64,000 bases of DNA, taken from assembly GCA_037074765.1 (NCBI GenBank), contig JBAMDO010000254.1:1-64000 (forward strand), in the 5' to 3' direction. The DNA is from Mansonella perstans. Its lineage: Eukaryota; Nematoda; Chromadorea; Rhabditida; Onchocercidae. A program made the position numbers and the translations under genes. The notes beneath the pieces were generated by a model, which saw only the letters and a program-made list of their open reading frames with translations, was not told the origin of the DNA and did not search any database. Positions 49,801 to 61,673 of this stretch are shown here, piece by piece. Within the stretch, counting starts at the first letter, position 1. Each line of letters opens with the position of its first letter.

Positions 49801-52800
49801 AATTTTGAATAATATTGCTTTTGAATAATATACACACAAATTGATAATTTTGAATAAATTGCTTGGCCGATAAATTATTGCAATTTTCTCCAATGAAGAG
49901 TGGAGAGTTGAGAATGTTTGATTCGGAATATGGTGAGTGGTCATCGAAAGAAAGCTATAAACTTGTTTGCTGTTTTTTGTGCTTGAACCAAAAGTTATAC
50001 TATTCTTTTCATCATTGATAATTTTCTACTATCATTATCAATACAACTGACTCGGACTAATTTATGCTTTTCCTGTACTTTTTGACTTTTTTGGTTATTT
50101 CATACATAACTTCTCGATCCTCAATTAAGCGTAATAAAGACGATTATTATGTGGCCAATGAACAAAATGACCAATGAACGGTACCAGTAGATAACATGGA
50201 AATAGCTTAAGTGGTGTGATTAGTACTATACGTCACACATAGATGTTTACATATAAATATGAAGTCAAACATAATTGGCTCAAAGTATTTAAATAAAATT
50301 TTTGAAAAATAAAAACAAATTTATGCAAGAAAAACTTTTTTCTTGTTTCATTGGCATAATCATGACTCTAAATCATCATCCTTGATGCCTTATTCAAAAT
50401 TATTTTATTTTCTTTTTTCGCAGCAATTAAACATCATTTCTTGTTTTTGAATTTTCGCTTGAAATTTATTAATTTTAACGAAGATTTATTTATTTATCAA
50501 TGGCAATTAACAAAAATTTACAAAATAATCAAGTATAAATTACTTAAACTCTAAAATTAAGACTATGAAAATAAAATAACTCTGAATTAGATATGCATAA
50601 ATTGAAACTCTGTATAAATTATATAAATTATTTATATTAAAACTTTTGTAAAAAAATGTATAAATTAAAATTCTGATTATATTTTTTCGAACAACAAACT
50701 TGGAAATATAAATTAGAAGTACGAATGAAAGTCATATATGATAGTGAAATAGTAAACAATGGATGTTAATATTTTTATCGAAAACTTTTACGACATTATC
50801 ATTGTCATCATTTCTTTCTTCTAACTAATCTAATTTCGTCTTCTAAGATGTTTTAACAGTAGCAGAAAGAAAAGAAACAAGATGGAAAAGATCAATACCA
50901 CAAAATGACTAACATTCATGGCATTAACTTTAATGCCTATCTTAAGGTTGTGGATTCAAATAAGAAATAAAATGGAAACCAGATCGTTTAAATGCAGGAA
51001 AACTTTGGGCAACTTTGCGAAATATCCTCCCATTTTTTTAGGTATGTTTTAAAATGAATTTCAAAAATAAGTTTAAAGATTGGAATTTGAATTTGTGCAC
51101 TGAATTTCTGACACTTTGTTTTAGAATACAACTGTTAACATCTATATTATTTGCTTTTTTTGGTAAACAATTTAGAAAGAATTCTGAAGAACAGTAATAT
51201 ATGTTTAAAATTCATCATTATCGATGCCAATATTTATTGCTTATCTATTAAGTAAAAAAAAATTTTCAATCTCATTTTTACAATGCAAATTTCAAAGTTA
51301 ATTTTGGTTTTCCTTTTCTGTTGATAGATGAATTCCTGCACTTCATATTTTCAATGTCTCATTGATCGTAAACAAGTGAATTTTTCTTTGCACTTTCCAT
51401 TTTTAATGCCTTATTGATAGTAAAAAAATAAATTGATTCAGCTTTTTATTGAATTGCTTTAAAGTTTACTATCACCTGTTGTAGGAATGGTACCATATGA
51501 AAACTGCTGGATCGTAATCTCGAAGTTGATGCAAAATTAACGGATAGAAATTCGAAATTCAAAGAAATCTCGAATAATTATAATTTTTCTCGGAAAAGAT
51601 TATTCATTGTTGTTTGTGCAAATTTCAAAAATTTTCACCAAATAAAAGCCGAAAAGAAAGGCTACAGATACACATGTAGAACTCAATACAATTCAGCTCA
51701 GTTAAATTTTATAGTTAAACCACTCAAATTTCACCTTAGTTAAACTAAATAACGTCAATTATATCTAATCTAGTTTCGTTCATTTCAGTTCAGTTTACGT
51801 GCACTCTTGTTATCATCAGTTCACATTAACGAATTAATAAATTAAATCAAAAAAAAAGCAACGAATTACTATTGTGTTACTGTGCGTAACATCTAAAATT
51901 CAACAGCAATAAGATTGAAATAATCAGGTCGAAATTAAAACTTAATTTAAGGTTACTTTTTTTCTGTTTCATTCATTTCAGAAAAAGAGAAGTATTACTT
52001 TGAAATTAACATTGTTGTTAACATTATATATTTCATGAAGAGACAGATGGCATAGAAATTGTCGCTGATCCGTTCGATCATTGCGTTGAAGGACGTTCCC
52101 ATCACAGAAATTTTGCGCCAATGAATAAATTGTAGGTAATTCTTCTCTTTGATGACTACGAAAAAAATTATTTTCTCTTTATTCTCTTTAAAAGAAAAAG
52201 ACGTTTATTTGCAAGCTAAGACAAAGATTGTTGATGGCAATAACGACGATGATAATGATGGCGACGACAACGATGATGATAATAATTAATAACAATAGTA
52301 ATAACACTCCATCGCAGCATTACAATTTTTGTAAGATTTCTGACTTCAAAGATATTCCTATCATTTCATTTGTCAACTTCCCTTTCAAAGATATTATTTC
52401 TTTTTTGTTTTGTTTAATTTGAAATCATCCCCGTTTTCTGAATAAAAAACCGCATCACTTTAATACTTTATTTTGTCCACTCACTGTAATATATTAGTTC
52501 TTCGAGATTTTTTAAGATCTGTTCTATCTTCCATCTTATAGAATTTAATCTAATCTTCCAAATATTCATTGTTACTATCAATAAATAATCAATTCGATAA
52601 TTGTTTTGTGAGAAATTTCATCGAAAAAGAAGAGGGAGCTATAAGATAGAAAAAGTATTTTTAAAAAAGCATATAGCAGTTGTTTTTAAAAGTTTTATTT
52701 TAAAATATTGGAAGTCTTCTGGACTATATTTTTATCTCTGTATAGACCCATAAATAATTTTATGAGGGAAAAAGTGAAAAAAAAAAAACATTTATTCCAA

Positions 52801-54678
52801 TCAAAAAAATTGATGGACAAGAAAAGATGACAGTGTTCGATATTCCAATAAATGATTTATGTTTGAACGAAGTCAGTCGTCTTGGTTGTATTTTTTAATC
52901 ATTGAAAAATTAAAGTATATTTACTCACTTAATTTTTCTCTTCAATAACTGCAAATTTAACAGCTTATTTAATGAATTCTAGAAGTACATTTTGAGAACA
53001 AAAAGTTCAAAAAAAACTTTTTTCATATTGAATTACTGACTCGGAAAATTGCTCATCCATTGTAAGATTGCCAAAAGGAAAATTTAAAAAAGTAAATAAA
53101 ATAGATTAATATTAATCAAATCCCAATTATTCAGCAAATAATTATTATCTTTACTAACCAAACAGAATTTACGTTAATTTTCCTGGATTAACTTACATTC
53201 ACGCATCATACAAAATATTTCACTTCCACATAAGACAAAGCATGAAATAGTAGGCATAGCAAATCAATAATCCATTATAATGAAACGAGCAAACGTTGTT
53301 GAAAGGAAAAAATGAAGCTCTGTTTACACTATCTGGATCCGGAAAAACATTCATGGACATTTGCTAACTGTGATGTTAATTTACTACTGGAAAGCAAATT
53401 CTCTTTTCATTATTCAGTACTTCTTTTCGAATAGTTTGGTAAAATTTGAAATATTCATTCTACAAGAAGTATGAATGAATTTTTATCATAATGAAATCAC
53501 CAAATCAAAAAAAAATTAACTTCATGAGGCATAAAATGCATGAAAACAAAAATTCATTGATAAATTGAACCACTTATATTTCAATTACAAATTTCTCAGA
53601 AATTTAAACAAAAAAGAAAAAAAAAATTATAATGCCATCATTCTGTTCAGTCTTCTGCAAAGATGATTAAACATTGGTAATTAATATGATTAAGAACCAA
53701 TTTTGATTATCATTTTGCTGGAATACGATAACATAGTATCAATGAAGTTCAATAAATTTCAAAATGAAATATTAAAATATTAAAAATATGAAGAAATCAG
53801 ATCAAAAACTGAAGTACAATTCGAGAAAGGATTTATATTTCATCTATCTATCAAAATTTAATTCAAAACAATTATCCATCGAAACGGTTGAAAATGATCA
53901 AAATGAATTGTCATATCAAAATTTCGCTGAAAAAAGCGCAAAGATTGCATAAGTGCAATGAGGGAATAAGAAAGTTTACTTAGTAAGTTAAATTGTCTCA
54001 TTTCATTACTGGCAAGTCATCGAAAAGGAATGTATACAGTTTAGAATGAAATATGAGAGTATTGGAGTTCGAGAATATAATTTAGATGGATAGGGTTGGT
54101 AAGATATGTTGAACAATGGAGACATGTGACAGTGGGTTGAATGAAAAAGTAAGAAGTGGAAATTTCGAAAGTTTTAAGAGGTCAAATAGAAATGCAACAC
54201 GAAAAAAACAAAATAGGTAATATATTGGAACAATTTTTGCAAGGGATGGCAAAATTAAAACATTTGTATGTTCTAATTTTTTTTTTAAATTTTTATTCGT
54301 ATTCATGAGAAATAAGTTTAAATTTAAAAGAAAAAACTTTACTTACGTGAAGTGCATTTGAATACGTGCCTACGTGAACTTAATTTGGATTTTATTTATG
54401 AGAAAAAAATCTTTTGAAACTTCTTTGCGTGAACTTTTTGGAAATTATAATAAAACAGAATTTTATGATCGTCTATTTTGCTTAAAATTAAGAAATCAAA
54501 AGTTTCATTCTTTCGTTTTTTTTTAAAAAGAAATGATGATATTAACTTATTTACTTTGAACCTAAATTAAGTAAATCTCAAAGGATTCATTTAAATGAGC
54601 AAATATGTAAATGAGTGAATTAGCAGAAATCATGACAGTAAATTTTAAGCATGAAAGATCATAAAATAAGTATGGTTG

Positions 54679-55122
54679 TCAGTGTCCACGTTCTTTCGAA
54701 ACTTTCTTAAGTTCAATTGTAATTTGTCGAAAAAAATGACCAATACTGGCTAATAACGGATTGATCATTAAAAATCTAACGAACGCGGTAAATTTAACAT
54801 GGAAGAAGGAAAACAAAGGAAAGCAACAGAACATGACATCGATTTGAACAATAAAGTAATCAATAATTTGATATGATAATAAAAAGTGTAATAATTGGAA
54901 CGAAAAGCATAGTATATAGCATACAGTTGAGAAAAGACGAAATTTAAGATAGGAGTGAGAAAATTGTTTGTCGAATAAAACTGATTGATGTTCTTTGTTG
55001 CAATAAGCAAAGAGAAGAGATGCAATCATTCCGGCATAAAATGTGTGACTAATCAGGAATGAACCGTTGGGAATACAATTGAATTTTTGAAAAGTTGGAA
55101 TCTGTTTGTTTTTTTCTCTCAT
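54679..55122 (-). CDS. isolated 7TM-receptor-like ORF (fragment or pseudogene)
   Basis: An unbroken 147-codon frame, open for about 20 further codons upstream. It has three hydrophobic stretches (around HTFYAGMIASLLFAYC, CYILCFSFQLLHFLLSYQII and FVRFLMINPLLASIGHFF) followed by a basic tail (RQITIELKKVSKERGH) and a stop, the layout of the last three membrane spans of a nematode serpentine receptor. An acceptor-like tcacaag lies just before the ATG. No other receptor exons were found within 1 kb upstream on the minus strand, so it may be a remnant. AT-rich hydrophobic chance ORFs are the alternative. Confidence 0.38.
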   Translation of the reverse strand: MREKNKQIPTFQKFNCIPNGSFLISHTFYAGMIASLLFAYCNKEHQSVLFDKQFSHSYLKFRLFSTVCYILCFSFQLLHFLLSYQIIDYFIVQIDVMFCCFPLFSFFHVKFTAFVRFLMINPLLASIGHFFRQITIELKKVSKERGH

Positions 55123-57409
55123 CTTGTGAAAATGACAATGTTTGTGCCATAAGTTCGCACTTAATTACCGGTAAACTTTGATAAGTTATATTAATTCTAA
55201 CAAATGAGTAACTGACCATTAAGTAACATTTAATACAATGAACGAAAAATCAAGCCGCTTTTCAAGCAATTAGACGGATCAGGATTATCCTGTTCATTTC
55301 CATCAGTTATTCAGCTAGTCCGTGATGCATGAACCACTGGTGAAATCGAAAATGTATTAAGCATTATGCATAGGAACGAAAGTTCGAGACATTGTTAAAA
55401 CTAAAGAAAGAGGAAGTCAACAGCTTTAGCCTAGCTTCTTAGGCTACTATCTGACATTTATGGACATTAGTTTAATTATAAAACAATCGAATTATCCGGA
55501 AAAGAGATTATGTGGAAAAGAGATATTTATGACTGAAAAAATTTCATATGTAATAACAAAAAAATATGGAAGTTCAATCAATTTTTTCTATCATTAAGTT
55601 TTCAAATTCAATTTTTTAAATTTTAAATTCAACTCCCATCATAATATTACGAAAATTCAACCGGCTAAATAGCTTTTTAGATTACGATCGTTTCATTATT
55701 GTCGCGCATTGATTGTATGTGACATTCAATAATATTTCATGATGACAATTGAATGCAGAAAAGATTACAAAAGAGTGGATCGATAATAGTTTTGCTGCTT
55801 CTGTTCATGGCTAAAGTTATTCATTGTAAACTTAGTGAAGCAAATTTTAAAAAATAAAAAAGAATATAATCTATGTACACAAAATCATTTCTTTTTTTTG
55901 GATTTAAAATTTCTATTGAAGCAAATTTGAATGAGCTAAAGAGAAAATAAATAAAGCAAGTGTAAAAAAGTTCCAAAATGTTAACGATGAACAATTCCCA
56001 GCCGGATGAAAAAAGGTCAATGGATGTAAATTGGATAAGTTATGGCACCCAGACCAAACCAATATGTCGATAAGATTTGACCAGTTTGTGAATTATACTA
56101 GAAAAAAACTGGCCTTCACACTGTTTTCACTTCCACTTCTTCGAGGAAATATTTTTTGTTTTATTGCTGTTGGAAAAAGATTAGTGCACAAAAATCAATA
56201 ATTTATTAATAAACAAAATGAAAAGCAATACAAATGAATTGTAACTGATATGTGAAACATTATGAATTGTCATGAGAACTAGATCTGAAATGGAAATTTT
56301 TCAATCAAGTTAAATTAATTGAAAATTTTCGTTGTTATGTTTGCTAAATTCATTCGTTTGAAAATTTACTTTGATTTATTATTAAAATAAAGAAGGGATT
56401 ATAAAGGCTTACGCCGAACTGATTTGGATAGAATACGATCCGTTGGCACTCAACAAACTAATCAATTAATTATGATTCATTATTTCACATTTATTCCTTA
56501 AGTTTCTGGAAATTAATTATGTCTGGTCAAATTAAATTAAACCTTATCAACTTTACTTTACCATCAATCATTCAACATTTCTTCTCTATTCTTTTCTCAG
56601 CAAATAAAATGATAAAACAACGAGAAATTTTAATTTTGTAATAAAATTTAGGCCTAAATCTTTGAATCGCTACAACACAACATCTATTCGATTGATCCGA
56701 TAATAATATATTGGACACTTGAGTACGGTATTATCCACGAAGCATAAAGATAATGATGGAATACAGTGATATCATTTGGAAAAATTAAATAATGTTCGTC
56801 GTATTTCTTTCAATTTATTTATGAAGCAAACTGTTGTTATTTGCATCTCTTTTTCCTTTCAGTTATTTTGCATTGATTTGTAACCTTTAAGTACTGTTAG
56901 AAGAAAACAAATATTGTTAATATTATATCATTTTAATTTAGGCCAAAGTTTTTTAGTATAATTAATTCGACTTCCCAAGAAGCTTCACAAAATTCCTTTT
57001 CATAAATTCAACCATTCGACTGTGACAATATTTCAAAATGTTTTCGAAAAAGATTACTGATCATTAACAAAAATATATGGTGATTATGAAGTTTGTATGA
57101 CAATGCACCAAATTATGCCATGCACAATATGGCTATAATAGTTAATGATTCCAGAATATTAGCAACTCACTTATACATTAACTATCAATCAGATGAGATA
57201 GTGCTTCGTAATACTGTATAACTGTCATTGGCCGGTGTGGAATGTTTTGATGAACACTCAGTGAAATTAATAACAGAAAAAAAAATGTGATTTGTTGTAC
57301 AGCTCGGAAAATTATGCATTCTAGAATTTCAAGTTTATTAAAAAGTTAGAAAATACAAAGGATAGCACCATTATGTGGGAAATTTATTTAGAAATTGCTT
57401 GAGTAATTA

Positions 57410-57664
57410 ATGTGCCAGAATAATATCATCATTCCGATGCTGCAATTTCCAGTTTTTTCTAAAAATACTTCAAATAAAAATTGGCATCGCAGTGCAAGGA
57501 CATGGGGAATAATTGAATCGTTATTGCGGTTATTTCAAGGTTGCGCCAAAAAATGGACAACATTTACTGATATTTCAAGGACTTCGATAGAATGCTCGCT
57601 AAAAGTGACCGACAACGTTTATGAAATGACCAAATATCCTTATTATATGTTAATGAAACGGTAA
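57410..57664 (+). other. ORF of coding-like composition, unrecognised
   Basis: 84 codons from ATG to TAA, with Trp, Cys and Gly present (TWGIIESLLRLFQGCAKKW) and a G+C content visibly above the flanks. No splice partners or family recognised. It could be a single exon or a conserved non-coding element. Confidence 0.25.
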
Positions 57665-60600
57665 ATCCTTGATGACAAGAACTGCCCGATAGTTCGGCGG
57701 ATTTTTACTCATATAATTGCAATAAATGTAATGTGATTAATTTTCTGTGTGCTATCATAAATATTCAATTGAAAAATGATTAACTTTTGATTATCTAAAG
57801 AATATTTATATAAAAATAATTGAAAACGATAAATAAGTTGTCGTTAAATATTCAAAGTGAGTATGAAAGTTTAAGAATGTCACAGAGATTTTAAGTTTTG
57901 TTTATTGAACAAGAATATATACCATAGTATGTGATCGTATTTTTGAAAAAAAAATCCGGCATTTGCAATTTGCATTCCAACAGACGCAATGGACTTTCAT
58001 TGACTGTACCGTGTATTCCCTGATAATTTAACGAATTTCTTAGTCACTGCAGGTTGATAATAGAGCATATTTAAATCAGTCACTGAAAAGTACCATAACA
58101 TGATAATACAAATATTGAAACTTATGAGTCAAATAGGAAATTATTGCTAAAAAATGATCATAATTTTGCTTAGATTTCTTTTAAAGCAGTGTTTTGTAAA
58201 ATGATAACAAAGACAGACTGCGAGATGAACTAGACTTAATTATTCTTACGAATTTGAGAAATTTGAAAACTTTAGCTATTTACGCGCAGGTAAATGAAAG
58301 AGAAATGTAATCAATGGCTACTACAAAGTATCGTAGATGTAATTCAGAATTCCGTTTACATATATGTCAAAAAACAAATGGGCGATGGAATTATTTGCCT
58401 ATGACCTGAAATTCTCCTTCTGATCATAGAAACTATGCATAATTTGAGGATGTGGAATCAAGGAACTCAGTTATCGCAGACTTATTTCCCGGTTACGTTT
58501 TCTTGTCAGTAACTCATTCTGTAACTTTTTTTCTATCGACAATACAGATAATGACAAAATCCCGGATAACATAAATTACCATAGTTTATTACTTGGTCAC
58601 TTCATGGATGAATACTAATGCTCTCTAGCACGCACCGCGTCTTCACACAAGAATTCTGTCTTTCACCCATTGAAAAGCAGCTTCTCGAATTCTTTTAAAT
58701 AGATAGATCAGTTTTCCGGACAGTCGCAATTCTGCAGAAATGTAGAAATCAATCGATAATGCTATGAGTATCCCTTCTGTTCATCTTTATTTGAAGAGGG
58801 AAGGAAATCACAGATTCATGAAGAAACGATTGAATACTGCTTTTTTTAAATGACTAATTGGCAGTGCAGGAACAGTTGGAACAAGGGTCAACAAAACATT
58901 AAAAAAATCAATCAATCAGTCGATCAAACTCAACCAACAAAAAGTTCTTGTTTGACTGTAGAAAAAAGCTACCGCTCATGACCCTAATTCCTGTCTTTAT
59001 TGCAACAAGAAACTCATAATGAAATCTTTTTTGGTTCCAGCTGCTGCACGTTTCTCTTGGAAAAAAATCAAAAATAATTCTGATTTTTAATTTCAGTAAG
59101 CAATCGAAATTATCATACTAATCCAGGTTTTCGTTACATATCCCAAACGAACCGTCCTTTCAGTTTAATTCCGGATCTACAAGTAATGACTGGAAGTTGA
59201 TGATTAAAAAAGCTCACACTTCCCGTCTTTCCCTACTTCTAGCTTTTTGTTTCGATATTGACAAAGGATTCTCATTCATTTCATTTCTCATTCATTTGTA
59301 TCACATATGTTCTGTCACTTTTTTACTGGAGAACGTTAGCGCTATTGTCGTAAGAATGAGATAATGTCATCAATCCATAGAGAATGAAAATAAATCGACA
59401 GCATTATTTTTTTCCTTTTATGGTGTTTGGATTTCTTCAACACGGAAAATTCTTCGGTTAACTTTAATATGAGGGATTGTAGCTTGACAGGAAATCCACC
59501 GAGATTTTCTGTACAAAAATTAATCAATAATGGATACTGTTCATTGCGGATTTTCGTCACTTTTTTCATATTACTCAAATTCTTGAATTCTCACTACCTT
59601 GTCGTACCCGAAAAGTGTATTTTAATTTTTGATTAATTTACAGATCCAATCTATGTTGTTTTTTAAATATTACATTGATAATATTGTTTTTACACATTTT
59701 TAAATATTGTTGTTCCTACCATCTTAGAAAATGTGGTTTTCTTAATTAATAATAAATTTGTAAATACAAAATATTGCATTTACTTTCGCAGCATTTATAG
59801 TAATCTCTTTAGAAATTTGATAAGAATTTCAGCAGTAGCAAAAACATTAAGTATTATTGTTGGATGAAAGTTAGATTTTCACTTGTTGTCGTATCTTTAT
59901 GAATTTAATTTGAAATCGCATTCAATGATGATCGTTAAGTTATTTTTCCATTAACAATTAAGGAAATTACGAAACGTATCGACGAAGGCAGATTTTAATT
60001 TATATGAAAGCATTGCATTTGTTCTTTCTGAAATTGCTCTCGATGTAAAATTTCTACTGAAAAGTTGAATCAACACGGTAGAAACTTCATGGATCGCAAA
60101 TCATTCTTTCCCTCAAAAAAATTTCGACAAACTCATTGGATTTCGCTAAGTTAAGTTTTCTTCTAATTGGGAGATAATCTATTTGAGTGAAGAACTGAGA
60201 AATTTATTGATGAGGTAACAAAATCAAAAGGAAATCAGCTGACTGATAACTTATTCGATCCGTTTGCTTCATTTCTTTTCAATCCGCTATTGATTTCCTT
60301 TTTTTTTTTGCTAATGCAGAATAGTTGAAAAATAGTTATGTATATTCATAACGACATTGTTCATTACCTGAATTTTTGTCAGCTCTAAGATTTTATGAGC
60401 TATTGTACCTTCATAAACGTGAATTGGTTATTGAATATATACATATACACATATATAAACACACATTTTTTATACAAACGAAAATCACTTAATGACTGTT
60501 GAATGTCAATTTTCTACACCATTGCGATGGAAATCAATGGTGTGCCATATTTAGATCTTCCATTAATTTGTGTAAGAATTTATTTTTCTGATTAATATAA

Positions 60601-61660
60601 CTAATTCTTTCTTTTTTTTTTTCGGAAATACCTTGCTGTTAAGCAATGAAGCATAATTTAACGCTTTATGACAAATGTTACTTACTTGCGATATTAATTA
60701 TTAGTAGTTACTGCAGTTTGTTTTACAATATGGTGGCACTTTGCGTATTTGTTTTATTTTTTTCACATATTTTATTTTTTTAAATAGCCAAATTGAGAGC
60801 TGAAATATAAAATTATGTCAGATGACACTTTCATCATACTTTTCAACATCATCCAATATCTGCTTGCATTGTAGAACCCTAATACTGCTTGAGATTTTGC
60901 GAAAGAATTTGAAAAATTTGGCATTTTATTTTATTCAGGGGTGAAATTTTCATGAGAACACGCACAAAAGAAAAGTTAAGAGACTTCTATGTTTTATCTT
61001 AATTTGGTACTTCTTTGGTTTGTTTCATATCATGATTTTATGGCTTTTTGAGTTACGAAACATTTTATTACTTTTACTAGAATAACAAATCAATGAACGC
61101 TGAATTGCACAGTTTAAAGCAATGTGGATTTCTTCTTTGTAGCTTAATTAAGTGCTAATATTTAAAACTTATTGCAAATATGAATTTTTCGCGGAAAAAA
61201 GAGAAAACGTAAGACCCTTTTCATCAAGAGAGTTCTATTTAATGAAGGCTAGATTTAAATTTAGTTTATCATTAATCATCTTCATAAGATCCATTGTCAA
61301 TTATGATATAAAGTTTTGACTACAATGATTTTTGGGGCGCAGCCAATTAAATTTATAATTCCTAGGTTTTACTCATGGAAAGATTAAATTGATTAATTAG
61401 ATGGATAGTTCTAAAATTTCTTTAACAAACCATAACATCATTTATTGTTGCTTTTCATATGCAAGGTTACATTAGCTATGTAAATATTATTTAAGCATTA
61501 ATGTCATTACTCTAAATTTCACTGAAAAATTCAAATTCGCCAGAGTAAGCAAACACTTTTACTCATTTTTTTCTCACTAAGCTGTCCACTGATAAACACT
61601 TATTGATAAACGTTGACCAACGATTGACGAACGAAATTTTTCCTATCATTCTGGAAGAAA

Positions 61661-61669
61661 AATTTTCAG
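61661..61669 (+). other. likely spliced-leader acceptor of the receptor gene
   Basis: aaaaattttcag ends four bases before the ATG at 61674. Confidence 0.5.
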
Positions 61670-61673
61670 TAAG

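Larger units (their letters stand above)
44023..61673. other. gene desert, AT-rich with triplet-rich patches
   Basis: About 17.6 kb in which I see no multi-exon gene. It contains a ~48-bp tandem repeat (45745-45890), an AAC/ATA-rich field (46390-46860), a GAT-rich patch (about 52238-52290), one isolated 7TM-like ORF (54679-55122) and one less convincing ORF (57410-57664). Other open frames here are short and of AT-driven composition (F, I, L, K, N). Confidence 0.6.

Noticed and set aside
52228..52422. 64-codon frame starting with Met/Thr/Ile repeats
   Set aside because: The N-terminal half is a (GAT/GAC)n repeat in an off frame; no downstream continuation.
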